The notes: generated from the sequence alone by a model not told the origin. DNA of 64,000 bases from an uncultured Bacteroides sp. (GCF_900547205.1 NZ_URFY01000014.1:1-64000); one strand, 5' to 3'; shown: positions 54,051-63,539, counted from the stretch's first letter. Numbers and translations: made by a program.

Positions 54051-55428
54051 AAGCACGTCTCCTGTCGTATTGTTCTTTACCATAAATCAAAGTTTCATAA
54101 AGCAGTCCTGCCAGATGTTTACCACCACGGAAGTTGATATGCGTATAGTCATAGTTTGCCATTGATGGTTTAGCGTGCACCAAATCAGCCATACTTCCAT
54201 CTCCTCCCATTGCTTCGAACATATTCCAAAAAGCAATGCCACTTTCGGCTGCAATATTTTGCTGATAGCGGATCAGATTCTTGACGCCCGGCATAGTATG
54301 GAGTTCGCCATTTTCAGTTTTGTAGTCACGGTCGCCGACGCTTAGCAACAGGATGCCTGCTTGCGGGAAACAGTCTTTCAAATGATTGATGGCTGTCAGC
54401 AGTCCTTTCTGATAGTTATCATAATTGCGGCCGCGTTGGGTAGCCACGTTCAGGCCATATTCAAGAATAATAAGGTCGTAGGGGCGCTGGCGGTTAAACT
54501 CTTTCAACATCTGTTGCGGAATGCCGCGCAGGGAAAGACCGGAACTGCCGCGCAAAGAGAAATTATCCAGTATGATTCCTTTCTTTCCATCCATTGCCAG
54601 CCCGTAGAAGAGTGTAGAGTCCGCACGATCCACCGTCCAGCGGATGGAGCCGATGCGTCCGTCTATCTCAATATCCTGCAAGCCGCCAGAAGGAGCTAAA
54701 GAATAATTTCGCTTTTCTCCCCTATTGATACTTGCCGAAAGATGAACGGAATCTTTATTATAAAAGAAGATGGAAGTACGCTGGCAGGTATCGAGCAGAG
54801 AAGCATATTTGCTTTGTCCACGCAGTTCGACGTAAGCTCCGCTTCGCGGAACGAAATAATGTCCGGAGATGCCTTGTTTCTTTCTGTCGAAGTCAATAAT
54901 ATCCGTCACTGCATGGCTAGCCCAACCGCCAAAAGCGTGACGCACCGTAGGACGAAAACCGCTCGTCATGGAAGTAATCGTTACGAAACCTACCCCACAA
55001 CCGCCGAAGCGCTTTTGAAGCATTTCTCGTAAGTCTGCTGTGAATATATCCGCTTCGATAAAGGAATCACCGAAAACGGCAATACGCACCATCGGGTCGT
55101 CAGAGTCGTCGGAAGAGATGCGGTCGAGCGCTTCATAGAAAGGAGTCATCCCGCGAAGGGTCGAATCGCAATAATCTTCGATGCAGGTCATGCCTGTGCG
55201 GCAAGTATCCACAAAGACAGGTTTCACGACGGGTAGCAAAGGAATGCTGTCTGAATCGGCAACAGCAGGTTCGGGTTCAGGATAGCGGATATCGCTCAGC
55301 AGGTCAACACGTCTCATCTTATGCCCGTCGAACGTTATCGGCGGAAGCCAGTGCAGTCCGATCAGGGCGGCAAATACGACTAGTACAAGTGCCAGTGAAT
55401 ATATCAAGTGATTTTTTAAAATCTTCAT
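54037..55428 (-). CDS. second SGNH-hydrolase-like exported protein
   Basis: A 463-residue protein with an N-terminal membrane anchor (residues 9-28) and a Pro/Glu-rich linker. An SGNH domain follows with AVFGDSFIEADIF (serine), ILEYGLNVATQ (asparagine block, with L-N in place of the usual T-N) and YDYTHINFRGGKHLA (Thr-His end). It contains an inserted beta-sandwich-like region (about 190-290), a layout seen in two-domain acetyltransferases. It is the first gene of the O-acetylation operon, with a TATCTTTG box 27 bases upstream. Having two different SGNH proteins suggests donor-relay or two-target modification. Confidence 0.75.
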   Translation of the reverse strand: MKILKNHLIYSLALVLVVFAALIGLHWLPPITFDGHKMRRVDLLSDIRYPEPEPAVADSDSIPLLPVVKPVFVDTCRTGMTCIEDYCDSTLRGMTPFYEALDRISSDDSDDPMVRIAVFGDSFIEADIFTADLREMLQKRFGGCGVGFVTITSMTSGFRPTVRHAFGGWASHAVTDIIDFDRKKQGISGHYFVPRSGAYVELRGQSKYASLLDTCQRTSIFFYNKDSVHLSASINRGEKRNYSLAPSGGLQDIEIDGRIGSIRWTVDRADSTLFYGLAMDGKKGIILDNFSLRGSSGLSLRGIPQQMLKEFNRQRPYDLIILEYGLNVATQRGRNYDNYQKGLLTAINHLKDCFPQAGILLLSVGDRDYKTENGELHTMPGVKNLIRYQQNIAAESGIAFWNMFEAMGGDGSMADLVHAKPSMANYDYTHINFRGGKHLAGLLYETLIYGKEQYDRRRAYEKE

Positions 55429-55454
55429 AATGATTCTAATTTCTTAATCGACCG

Positions 55455-55462
55455 CAAAGATA
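55455..55462 (-). promoter_or_regulatory. Bacteroides -7 box for the O-acetylation operon
   Basis: TATCTTTG on the minus strand, an exact TAnnTTTG, 27 bases before the ATG at 55428. Confidence 0.6.
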
Positions 55463-55465
55463 GAC

Positions 55466-55517
55466 AAAAGCCATAAAAAGAAAGGAGAATCAACATTATT
55501 TATGTGATTCTCCTTTC
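55466..55517 (-). terminator. rho-independent terminator of the efflux operon
   Basis: A perfect 13-bp stem (55480-55492 with 55505-55517) and a 12-base loop. On the minus strand it is followed by a T-rich run (TTTTTAT). It sits 28 bases beyond the last gene of the RND operon and just upstream of the O-acetylation promoter. Confidence 0.85.
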
Positions 55518-55544
55518 CGCTTATGTAGTTACCGGACCGATAAC

Positions 55545-55838
55545 TTATATCGTCCGCTCAATGTTCCACACAAATGCACGCAATCCCAATTGCTCCGTCT
55601 CCATATCCATCTTATGCAGCGTATCCAGCAACGGATCAACTTTTTCATCATCCACTACCGAAAGGATAGCGGAGCACATACTTGGCCAAGCATGACTGCC
55701 GAAATGCGGGTCGCCCGTCTTTGAGCCACGTCCCTGCACCTTTTCAAGATAAGTGAATCCGCGACAGCCCAAACGGTCGAGCAATGCCATGATTCGTTCG
55801 TAATAAGCCTGGTCGAATGTTATCAATACTGATTTCAT
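55545..55838 (-). CDS. PII-like transporter-associated protein (PG0541 type)
   Basis: A 97-residue soluble protein of likely ferredoxin-like PII fold: it starts with KSVLITFDQAYYERIMALLD, has a T-loop-like GSKTGDPHFGSHAWPS, and a final strand LRAFVWNIE. Small proteins of this type are encoded after RND pumps in Bacteroidales, the Porphyromonas gingivalis PG0538-PG0541 order being the model. It lacks the uridylylation tyrosine context of GlnB. A regulatory or metal/nucleotide-sensing role for the pump is inference. It is the last gene of the operon, 12 bases after the pump gene. Confidence 0.7.
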   Translation of the reverse strand: MKSVLITFDQAYYERIMALLDRLGCRGFTYLEKVQGRGSKTGDPHFGSHAWPSMCSAILSVVDDEKVDPLLDTLHKMDMETEQLGLRAFVWNIERTI

Positions 55839-55850
55839 ATTTCTTTTCTG

Positions 55851-58800
55851 TTATTTCTTAATAATATCATCTTTATGTGCCTGGAAGTATACATCCAATT
55901 CGCGCTGACGACGCAGTTTGCGACGACGGTTCTTGATACCTGTTCCTGCGAACACGCAATACAACGTCGGAATCAGAATCAGCGTCAGGATGGTTGATAC
56001 CGTCAGACCACCGATTACGGCAATTGCCATCGGGCTCCACATTTCAGAACCCTGACCGCCACCGATTGCCATCGGAATCATACCGAGAACGGTGGTAGCC
56101 GTTGTCATCAATACCGGACGGAGACGGCTCTTACCGGACGTCACCACCGAGTTAATCACCGCCATGCCGCGCTCTCGACAGAGGGTGATATAGTCAATGA
56201 GCACGATACCGTTCTTCACCACAATACCAATCAACATGATACCTCCCAGCAAACTCATTACACTCAGCGTACTGCCAGTAAAGAACAGTGCCATCAAGAC
56301 TCCACTAAATGCAAACGGCAGCGAGAACATGATAATGAACGGATAAGTCAACGACTCGAACTGTGCCGCCATCACGATAAATACGAGAATGATAATCAGG
56401 ATACCGAGCGTTCCCAAGTCGCGGAACGAATCCTGCTGGTCTTCGAACGAACCGGAAATCTGAATAGTTACCTCTCCCGGAAGTTCCATCTTATCAATCA
56501 CCTTATTTCCCGCAGCCACTACGTTACCCAACGGTTCACCGGAGATAACAGCGGAAACGGTCACGATACGTTCACGGTCTTTACGCTCGATAGTAGGCGG
56601 TGCAAAGCGTTCCACTACCTTTCCGACGTCTTTCACACGTACCGATTGTCCTTGCGCATTATATATAAGGATGTTCTCAAGACTTTCCAGACTGGTACGA
56701 TACTCGGGTGCATAACGCACTTTAATGTCATACTCGTCTCCATCTTCACGATATTTGGAAGCTACTGCACCATTAACACGGTTGCGCAGATAGTTTCCGG
56801 CAGTCGAAAGATTCAGCCCGTGCATTGCCAGCTTCTCACGGTCGAAGTCTACCTGATATTCAGGTTGATAATCGCTACGGCTGATATTTACCTCGGTCAC
56901 ACCTTTTACGTCCAGCAACTCACGCTTCAGGCGGGCTGCCACGCTGTCGGTCACCGTCATGTCATATCCGTAAATCTCGAAGTCGGCACTTGCCTGTGCG
57001 GACATACCCGTGTTGCTACCTCCCAGAATAACCTGTGCTTTGCTGAACTCCGGATATTTTTTCAAATCCTCACGCATCTCGTCGCAGACTGCTTCCAAAG
57101 AGATGTCACGATCGCCCGGATCCACGAGACTGATATTGAACGAGATAATGTGCGAACCATTGTCCTGCATAGATGCAAAAGTATTATCCGAGTCGGCCTG
57201 ACCCACAGTATAGTTGCACACCTTCATGATGTCCTTATACTTAGTCATCCACTGGTTGGTCAGCTTCTCCGATAGTTCCTGTGCAATCTCTTTTCGCGTA
57301 CCGATTGGCAATTCAAGCTTCACCGCAATACGGGCATTATCCTGTGCGGGGAAGAACTCCGTACCGATGCCTTTTGCACACAACAAACTAACGACAAAGA
57401 AAGCGATACAACCGACAATCACAATCGGACGATGACGCACTGCCCAGTTCAGCATTCTTCCGTACCATGAATCGAGGCCGTCAAGCGCTTTTTCAATCGG
57501 AGTGAAGAAAAGCTTGAACATCTTCGACGGTTTCTTCTGCAACCGGAGCAACTGCGAACAGAGCATCGGCGTGAGCGACAGTGCCGCTACCGTAGAGATA
57601 AACATGATGGCACACATCATCCAACCCAACTGTTTGAAGAGCACACCGGACATACCGCTCACCATCGTCAACGGGAAGAACACGGCAATCATCGTCAACG
57701 TAGAAGCAATAACGGAAATAGCCACCTCATTCGTACCGTGCACGGCTGCCTGTTTCGGGTCGGAACCGCGCTCGATATGCGTCGTAACGTTCTCAAGTAC
57801 CACAATCGCATCATCCACCACCATACCGATAGCGATAGAAAGAGACGAAAGCGAGATAATATTAATCGTATTTCCACTGATGGCCAGATAAATGAACGAG
57901 GCAATCAACGAAAGCGGAATCGTAATACAGATAATCAGCGTAGCACGCCAACGTCCCAGGAAAAGGAACACAACTATAACAACGAACAGCAAGGCATACA
58001 CCACGGTTTCCGTCAAACTGTCGATGGTGTTCAGGATGTTGTCGGATGTATCGACAATGACACCAATCTTCACGTCACTCGGCAGGTTCTTCTGAAGTCG
58101 CGGCAAAGCTTCCTGTACCTTCCGGGAAATTTCTACAGAGTTGGCACCCGACTGCTTCTGAACCACAATCATAGCTCCCTGCACACCATTATTATAGGTT
58201 TCCTGTGCACGTTCTTCTACCGTATCGACAATTCGTGCCACATCTCTCAGAAAGACATTGGCTCCATTTTGCGTACCCACCACGACATCCGCCAACTGAC
58301 GGGAATCGTCGAACTCACCTTCCACACGCAAGGCATACGTCTCGCTACCAATATCGAAGTTACCGCCCGGAATGTTCTTGTTCTCGGCTCCGATAATCGC
58401 ACTGATTGTCTCAATCGACAGATTGTAAGCTTCCAGTTTGTTAGGGTCGCAATATACCTGAATCTCGCGCTGCGGCGCACCACTGATAGACACCGTTCCG
58501 ACTCCCGGAATACGTGCCAACGGATTGACCACGCGGTCGTCCAGAATCTTATAAAGTGCCGACTGGCTTTCATTAGCCTGAACGGAAAGCAGCACGATAG
58601 GAATCATGTCCGTGCTGAACTTGAAGATGATGGGGTTCTCCACATCATCGGGAAGCTGTGAGCTTACCATGTCGAGCTTGTCGCGCACATCATTCGTCAG
58701 GACGTCTATATCATTACCAAACTCGAACTCCAACGTAATCAACGACATATTCTCGGACGAACGGGAGGTAATATGTTTCAGGTTGCTCACCGCGTTCAAC

Positions 58801-59009
58801 GTATTTTCCAACGGGCGAGTCACATTATTTTCTATATCCGAAGCACTTGCTCCCGGATAAGCGGTCATCACCATGATTGTATTCGTATCGATATCCGGAT
58901 ACAAGTCGATAGGCAATTTGGACAAAGAGAAAAGACCAAAAATCACCACTGCCAGAAAGCAGAGGGAGGTCATAATCGGTTTCTTAACCGCACCTTCGTA
59001 TAAACTCAT
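55851..59009 (-). CDS. RND efflux transporter inner-membrane pump
   Basis: A 1052-residue proton-driven pump of the AcrB/MexB (hydrophobe/amphiphile) class. It has twelve membrane segments in two groups separated by large periplasmic loops, with the N-terminal SLSKLPIDLYPDID, the VNPLARIPGVG segment, IAIGMVVDDAIVVLENV in the proton-relay helix (D-D pair) and GIVVKNGIVLIDY in the second half. With the adaptor and TolC-like protein encoded upstream it would form a tripartite exporter. The exported compound is unknown. A 24-bp imperfect hairpin lies between it and the adaptor gene. Confidence 0.95.
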   Translation of the reverse strand: MSLYEGAVKKPIMTSLCFLAVVIFGLFSLSKLPIDLYPDIDTNTIMVMTAYPGASASDIENNVTRPLENTLNAVSNLKHITSRSSENMSLITLEFEFGNDIDVLTNDVRDKLDMVSSQLPDDVENPIIFKFSTDMIPIVLLSVQANESQSALYKILDDRVVNPLARIPGVGTVSISGAPQREIQVYCDPNKLEAYNLSIETISAIIGAENKNIPGGNFDIGSETYALRVEGEFDDSRQLADVVVGTQNGANVFLRDVARIVDTVEERAQETYNNGVQGAMIVVQKQSGANSVEISRKVQEALPRLQKNLPSDVKIGVIVDTSDNILNTIDSLTETVVYALLFVVIVVFLFLGRWRATLIICITIPLSLIASFIYLAISGNTINIISLSSLSIAIGMVVDDAIVVLENVTTHIERGSDPKQAAVHGTNEVAISVIASTLTMIAVFFPLTMVSGMSGVLFKQLGWMMCAIMFISTVAALSLTPMLCSQLLRLQKKPSKMFKLFFTPIEKALDGLDSWYGRMLNWAVRHRPIVIVGCIAFFVVSLLCAKGIGTEFFPAQDNARIAVKLELPIGTRKEIAQELSEKLTNQWMTKYKDIMKVCNYTVGQADSDNTFASMQDNGSHIISFNISLVDPGDRDISLEAVCDEMREDLKKYPEFSKAQVILGGSNTGMSAQASADFEIYGYDMTVTDSVAARLKRELLDVKGVTEVNISRSDYQPEYQVDFDREKLAMHGLNLSTAGNYLRNRVNGAVASKYREDGDEYDIKVRYAPEYRTSLESLENILIYNAQGQSVRVKDVGKVVERFAPPTIERKDRERIVTVSAVISGEPLGNVVAAGNKVIDKMELPGEVTIQISGSFEDQQDSFRDLGTLGILIIILVFIVMAAQFESLTYPFIIMFSLPFAFSGVLMALFFTGSTLSVMSLLGGIMLIGIVVKNGIVLIDYITLCRERGMAVINSVVTSGKSRLRPVLMTTATTVLGMIPMAIGGGQGSEMWSPMAIAVIGGLTVSTILTLILIPTLYCVFAGTGIKNRRRKLRRQRELDVYFQAHKDDIIKK

Positions 59010-59017
59010 TTCTTTAG

Positions 59018-59076
59018 GGATTAGTGTTTAGTGATTAATGATTAGCGATTCTTCATTAATCACTAATCACTAACCG
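59018..59076. repeat. intra-operon inverted repeat between adaptor and pump genes
   Basis: Arms of about 24 bases (59018-59041 and 59053-59076), perfect over the inner 13 bases (tagtgattaatga), built on tandem gattagtg words. It is probably an mRNA hairpin that adjusts the pump:adaptor ratio; there is no T-run for termination. Confidence 0.7.
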
Positions 59077-59088
59077 TTAACCGTTTAC

Positions 59089-60105
59089 TTATTTCTCAAC
59101 TTCTACTTCCACGCCGTTAGCCAGTCGTGACTGTCCGGCAACTACCACTTGGGAGTTATTGGGCACACCGGACTTCAACTCATATTCCGTACCCATACGT
59201 CTACCCAGTTCTACCTTATTATAAGATACCTTGCCGTCTTTGTAAACATAGACATAACGGTCGCCGGAACCCGCCTGCTTCACGATAGCCAAATCGGGAA
59301 CAACCACATTTTCTGCCGTACCGAAATTAAGCGTTGCGCGGGCAAACATTCCCGGACGCACACGCTGGTCGCGGTTGTCGAGTTTAATCTCAATCGGGAA
59401 AGTACGTGTAGAAGCGTCAATAGTAGGATAAATCAGGCTGATGGTTCCTTTGAACACCTCGTCACCGTATACATCGAGTTTTACGTCTACCGACGAGCCT
59501 TTCTTCACCTGCGTGAAGTAGCTTTCGGAAACATTAATCATGAGTTTCACCGGAGTGATTTGCTCTACCACCAATACAGGGTTTCCACCGCTGTACATAT
59601 CGCCGTTATCATAGTTGCGGGCAGTGATTACTCCATTAATGGGGCTCACCAAAGAAGTGTTTTCCAACAGGTTTTGATAAGCTGTCTTCTTCACGTCGAG
59701 CTGCATCTTCGCAGCGTCCCATTCCGATTTGGAAGCACCGCCTACTTTATAGAGTTCGTCCATACGGTTGAATTCAATCTCCTGATTGTCCAGTTGCAAT
59801 TTGGTTTGTTGCAGGTTGGCAGCATCCATCTGCACCAATCTCTGGCCTTTGGATACGCGGTCGCCCACTTCTACAAATATCTTATCGATACGGACAGGAG
59901 TCGAGGGAGCGATGTTGTTCTTCACTTCCGCTTCCACCGTTGCCGTATATTCCTGAATCTGGTCTACCGGCCGGGCTTTTACGTCAGCCAGTTTCACAAT
60001 GGGCTTTTCAACCACTTGTTCTGTAGCAGCTTTATCTTTTCCACCCGTGCATGAGCCCATAATTACGGTTAACATCAGGGCTACTAATTGGATACTTTTT
60101 TTCAT
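59089..60105 (-). CDS. RND efflux periplasmic adaptor lipoprotein
   Basis: A 338-residue membrane-fusion protein with lipobox MGSC (C19). Order of parts: a beta-barrel/lipoyl half (about 45-80, VRIDKIFVEVGDRVSKGQRL), an alpha-helical hairpin (about 85-135), the second lipoyl half (INGVITARNYDNGD) and a beta-barrel domain with RPGMFARATLNF. It bridges the inner-membrane pump and the TolC-like channel. It lies 33 bases after the TolC gene in the same operon. Confidence 0.93.
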   Translation of the reverse strand: MKKSIQLVALMLTVIMGSCTGGKDKAATEQVVEKPIVKLADVKARPVDQIQEYTATVEAEVKNNIAPSTPVRIDKIFVEVGDRVSKGQRLVQMDAANLQQTKLQLDNQEIEFNRMDELYKVGGASKSEWDAAKMQLDVKKTAYQNLLENTSLVSPINGVITARNYDNGDMYSGGNPVLVVEQITPVKLMINVSESYFTQVKKGSSVDVKLDVYGDEVFKGTISLIYPTIDASTRTFPIEIKLDNRDQRVRPGMFARATLNFGTAENVVVPDLAIVKQAGSGDRYVYVYKDGKVSYNKVELGRRMGTEYELKSGVPNNSQVVVAGQSRLANGVEVEVEK

Positions 60106-60138
60106 ATTGCTTCGTTGTAATTTTTTAATTGTCTATCG

Positions 60139-61476
60139 TTATTGTTTTCCCAAAACCTGGTCAAGGTCAGCCTTAGAAACCAGATAATCGTATATGGATT
60201 GATTGTAGGTGAGTTGTGCCTGAGTGAGCGACACTTGCGAGCTGTTCAGTTCGAGCACGGTTCCTTTTCCTACATCGTAGCGTTTTTCGGCAATCGTCAC
60301 TGCTTTCTCCGCTTGTATCACGTTCTCCTTGTTGCTGAGTACCTGCTCCGAGTTGGCAGCCATGTTGTTGCGATAGCTAGTGATCTGCATATTCAGTTGT
60401 CTTTCCGTATTGATGCGGTTCCAGTCGAGCTGACGCATCTGGATGCGGGCAGATTTCACTTTCGTGAAGTTGCTGGCACGATACAAAGGAATGCTGAGGT
60501 TGAACATCAGCGACGAACTGTTACTCCAGTTGTACTGGAAGAAGTTGATGTTCGGATTATATAAGGACTGATAATTGTAGGAGAAGCTCATCGACAAAGT
60601 CGGCATGAAGCTTGTCTTCAATGTCTTCAAGCTCTTTTCCAGCAATTTCATGTTCAAGTCCAATTGCCGCATCGTAGTATTATTCTCTAGTCCTGCTTCT
60701 TCATCCTTCAACTGATTGGCAAACACGGTGGTTTCGTAGTTTGTCAGATTGTCCTCCGTCTTTAGTTCCACATCGGCGGTGATGCCCATCAATACTTTTA
60801 GTTGCAACTTAGCCAAAGTCACCCCGTTGGCAGCAGATATCACACTCGGCTTAATGCTGCGCATCTGCACCTCGGCGCTGATTTTATCGTATTCGCTCAC
60901 TGCTCCCTGCTGATATTTGGCATTGACGATGTTGAAGTTATCTTCCGCCAGTTTGTAGCTTCCCTGAAGCACTTCGTAACTGTCTTGTGCCAACATCAGT
61001 TGGTAGAATGCCTTGCGCACTTGGTTCACCAGGTCGATTTCACTCTCGCGCGACTTCTCCACCGCCAGTTCGATATCTGTCTTTGTCATCGACATCGTCC
61101 GATAAACGGCCGGTGCAAACAAAGGGAGATTAATGCTCAGTCCGGCATTGGCGGTATTCGTTCCGTCCTGCCCCATCTTGAACGACATATCGTTCAGCTT
61201 CATTTCCGCAGCTTTAATAGTGTGGTCTACCGATCCGTTGATGCTGGCATCGGGCAACAGACTTTGCCATGCTTCTTTTCGAGCTACTTGCTTCAAGGCA
61301 ATTTCTTCAGCCGCTACTTTCATTGTGGGATTTTCATCCAACGCAATCTCCAGTGCTTTGTCTAAGGTCAAGGTTAAGGTGTCCTTCGCCACTTGAACGC
61401 CTTGTGCCTTAGCGAAACCACAGGCGCAGAGAGCCATAGCAGCCAAAAGAATCTTCTTACTTGTCAATCTTTTCAT
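60139..61476 (-). CDS. TolC family outer membrane efflux protein
   Basis: A 445-residue outer-membrane channel of the tripartite pump. The signal peptide (LLAAMALCACGFAKA) is followed by two TolC repeats, each with long coiled helices (for example LEIALDENPTMKVAAEEIALK near 45 and AEKAVTIAEKRYDVGKGTVLELNSSQ near 390). The start is placed at 61476 (MKRLTSKKI); an ATG three codons upstream (61485) is equally possible. It directly follows tetR, with a gap of about 50 bases. Confidence 0.92.
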   Translation of the reverse strand: MKRLTSKKILLAAMALCACGFAKAQGVQVAKDTLTLTLDKALEIALDENPTMKVAAEEIALKQVARKEAWQSLLPDASINGSVDHTIKAAEMKLNDMSFKMGQDGTNTANAGLSINLPLFAPAVYRTMSMTKTDIELAVEKSRESEIDLVNQVRKAFYQLMLAQDSYEVLQGSYKLAEDNFNIVNAKYQQGAVSEYDKISAEVQMRSIKPSVISAANGVTLAKLQLKVLMGITADVELKTEDNLTNYETTVFANQLKDEEAGLENNTTMRQLDLNMKLLEKSLKTLKTSFMPTLSMSFSYNYQSLYNPNINFFQYNWSNSSSLMFNLSIPLYRASNFTKVKSARIQMRQLDWNRINTERQLNMQITSYRNNMAANSEQVLSNKENVIQAEKAVTIAEKRYDVGKGTVLELNSSQVSLTQAQLTYNQSIYDYLVSKADLDQVLGKQ

Positions 61477-61530
61477 TCTGTTCATAAACTAACTTATAAA
61501 TTTTATCTTTATTTGTTTGCCGATAGAATC

Positions 61531-62187
61531 TCACCCAATTGCTTGTCCGGTGCGATTCTTACGATATTCTTGTATAAAGTCTTCCAATACCCGCGCGCCT
61601 TTCTCCGTAGAGATGCCACGTATGTAGGTAAACATGATTGACTCATATACTTCTATAAAAGGATATTCATTGCAAATGTCCGTATTCATAAGCACATCGA
61701 ACTGCTCGCGTACCAACAAGTTGACAATGGCAAAATTGACATCCGCACGAAAGATGCCCTGCTCTACACCCGACAGGAAGAAGGACATCGTCTTCTCCGA
61801 ATCGCTCTCGCGGCGGTCTTTCATCATATCGGATATCTTCGGATACTTCTTGATGTCTTCAAAAAAACGCTTGTTGGTCTGGTGAAAGACTTCGATGCTC
61901 TTCTGAAATACAGCCAGTATCACTTCCAATACATTGTGCGATTGCTCGTATATTTGTTGCAAATACCTGTCTCTATCGTTCTGCACCTTCAGAATGCACT
62001 CCTTCAGCAACGATTCTTTATCTGCAAACACTTCGTAAAGCGTACGTTTGGAAATGCCCAATGTGGTGGCAATATCATCCATCGTAATAGACTTGATACC
62101 ATTCGAAGTAAATGCTTCTGTAGCTGTCGTAATGATCCGTTCTTTCAACTCCGCCCGTTGGGTGGCGTCTTTTCCATGCTCTGTCAT
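61531..62187 (-). CDS. TetR/AcrR family regulator of the efflux operon
   Basis: A 218-residue DNA-binding repressor. The N-terminal HTH (about 20-62) has AFTSNGIKSITMDDIATTLG and ISKRTLYEVFADKESLL. The C-terminal ligand domain is helical and unclassified. It is encoded at the head of the TolC-adaptor-pump-PII genes on the same strand, so it probably represses its own operon and is released by a pump substrate. I could not identify a convincing operator palindrome around the promoter by eye. Confidence 0.92.
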   Translation of the reverse strand: MTEHGKDATQRAELKERIITTATEAFTSNGIKSITMDDIATTLGISKRTLYEVFADKESLLKECILKVQNDRDRYLQQIYEQSHNVLEVILAVFQKSIEVFHQTNKRFFEDIKKYPKISDMMKDRRESDSEKTMSFFLSGVEQGIFRADVNFAIVNLLVREQFDVLMNTDICNEYPFIEVYESIMFTYIRGISTEKGARVLEDFIQEYRKNRTGQAIG

Positions 62188-62735
62188 TGTTCGTTTTTTC
62201 TATATTGTTTTAAATGCAGTTTTCGTTTTCTTCTTGCCATGAGAGGTAAAACGGAACAAAGATAGACAGAAAACTCTTTCCGCAATTCCAGTTTCCATTT
62301 ATTTAGAGTCCATTTGAGGAATATTATCATTCGACTGAGTGATATGAAAACAAGTGTTAATAGGAAATACGGAACAAACTTGGGGCAAAGGTAAGCTGTA
62401 AGGGAATAGGACGTAAAGTTTTATCGTTGGCTGAAGGGTAATTACCGACAAAAGCCGGATAAATATCGATAAGTTCGACACCCATCCGGCATAAACAGCC
62501 GCCATTATTAACGAAAGGGAGAAAAGGACAGGTATTTGTCAGTAATCAAACTTTGTCCTTCTCGGATAGGCTACTGTTTTAAGTATTTCCATATAATCTT
62601 TCGAAATTCAGGCAAGCAAGAGGGGAACTCCCCTTCTACAGGACAGTTCAATCACTCTTCGCAAGATAAGAAAAAAGGGGGTAAAAGACAAGGAAACCGG
62701 TTGTTTTATTATCAGAAAGGTATCTTTCCTACTAA
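62188..62735. other. 548-base intergenic region
   Basis: No gene is supported. It contains the tetR promoter box (62257-62264) and several small hairpins: gagaaaaggaca with tgtccttctc (62521-62532 / 62556-62565, one bulged base), aggggaactcccct (62621-62634), and a short stem at 62714-62730 that may end the minus-strand gene at 62736. The middle portion (62330-62520) shows nothing recognisable. Confidence 0.5.
62257..62264 (-). promoter_or_regulatory. Bacteroides -7 box for tetR and the efflux operon
   Basis: TATCTTTG on the minus strand, an exact TAnnTTTG, 70 bases before the tetR ATG. An ATTG 18 bases upstream of it approximates the -33 TTTG. Confidence 0.6.
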
Positions 62736-63380
62736 TTACTTCTCTTGTTCGTCCCGCAGCTTCAGTAAGTAGTTGAATGTGTGCTTCGCCTCATGGCTGT
62801 CATCTTTCAGATAGGCTTGCTTCCAGTCGGGATGTTTGTCCAAAAGTTGCAGCATCCTGTCTTTATCAAGAAAGTCAATTTTGCCTGTCTCGCTGTCTAA
62901 TTCATAGCACACGCGTTTCGTCACCAAGCTCGATGCGGCAAGCGCGTCACCTATATTTCCGCCTAGTTTTACGTCATCATCATCCACAAAGGTTCCTCCA
63001 ACGACGGAGCCCAGGGGCATTGCAACAAAATAGATATTATTGCCCAACTGCACAGCGGGGGCAAACCAAGCACCGAAACGCAGTTTCTTGTAGCGCAACT
63101 TACGGCAATTCAAGAAAAGGTCTCCCTTTTCTGTACGCACGGCAAAACAACGCTTCTTCAACCGACGGCACATCGACTCGTCGTCGCCTGCCGTTATCCG
63201 GTAATCCGCTCCTCCTGTCAACAGGATATAACTTTGGGTACGCTTCTCTACACGCAACTCGGGTATGGTATCTCCGTCCTGAGCCAGCAATCCTTTCAAA
63301 TTGGAATAGACTATATTCTGCGCGCTCATCGAGAGACTAACCGCGCTTATCAGCAAACATATAATAAATACTTTTTTCAT
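62736..63380 (-). CDS. exported protein of unknown function
   Basis: A 214-residue protein with signal peptide (MKKVFIICLLISAVSLSMSAQ, cleavage near residue 20-21). The mature part has a beta-rich pattern with YILLTGGADYRITAGDD, a basic patch (CRRLKKRC and CRKLRYKKLRFG), then a glycine-rich hydrophobic segment (MPLGSVVGGTFVDDDDVKLGGNIGDAL) and a charged helical end. Bacteroides genomes hold many such paralogues; I believe it is one of the recently named DUF families (DUF6563-like) but cannot confirm this. It stands alone. No exact promoter box is seen; TATCTTCG at 63455-63462 is one mismatch off. Confidence 0.7.
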   Translation of the reverse strand: MKKVFIICLLISAVSLSMSAQNIVYSNLKGLLAQDGDTIPELRVEKRTQSYILLTGGADYRITAGDDESMCRRLKKRCFAVRTEKGDLFLNCRKLRYKKLRFGAWFAPAVQLGNNIYFVAMPLGSVVGGTFVDDDDVKLGGNIGDALAASSLVTKRVCYELDSETGKIDFLDKDRMLQLLDKHPDWKQAYLKDDSHEAKHTFNYLLKLRDEQEK

Positions 63381-63539
63381 AGGGGCATCCTCCTTCTCTT
63401 TAATAACGCCTTTTCGAGTGGAAAGTTATACATTTTAGTAGATAAATGCAAGGACGAAGATATAAATATCGAAAAAAAACAGGTTCTCGGGCTGTTTAAG
63501 GTTATTAAGCTCTTTTGTTGCGGGGCGGGAAATGAACTT
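63381..63539. other. leader region without features
   Basis: AT-rich sequence upstream of the exported protein gene; only the near-match promoter box at 63455-63462 is noted. Confidence 0.4.

Noticed and set aside
57738..58661. 307-codon plus-strand frame opposite the RND pump
   Set aside because: Antisense shadow of a highly conserved pump gene, His/Arg-rich, with no RBS or promoter.
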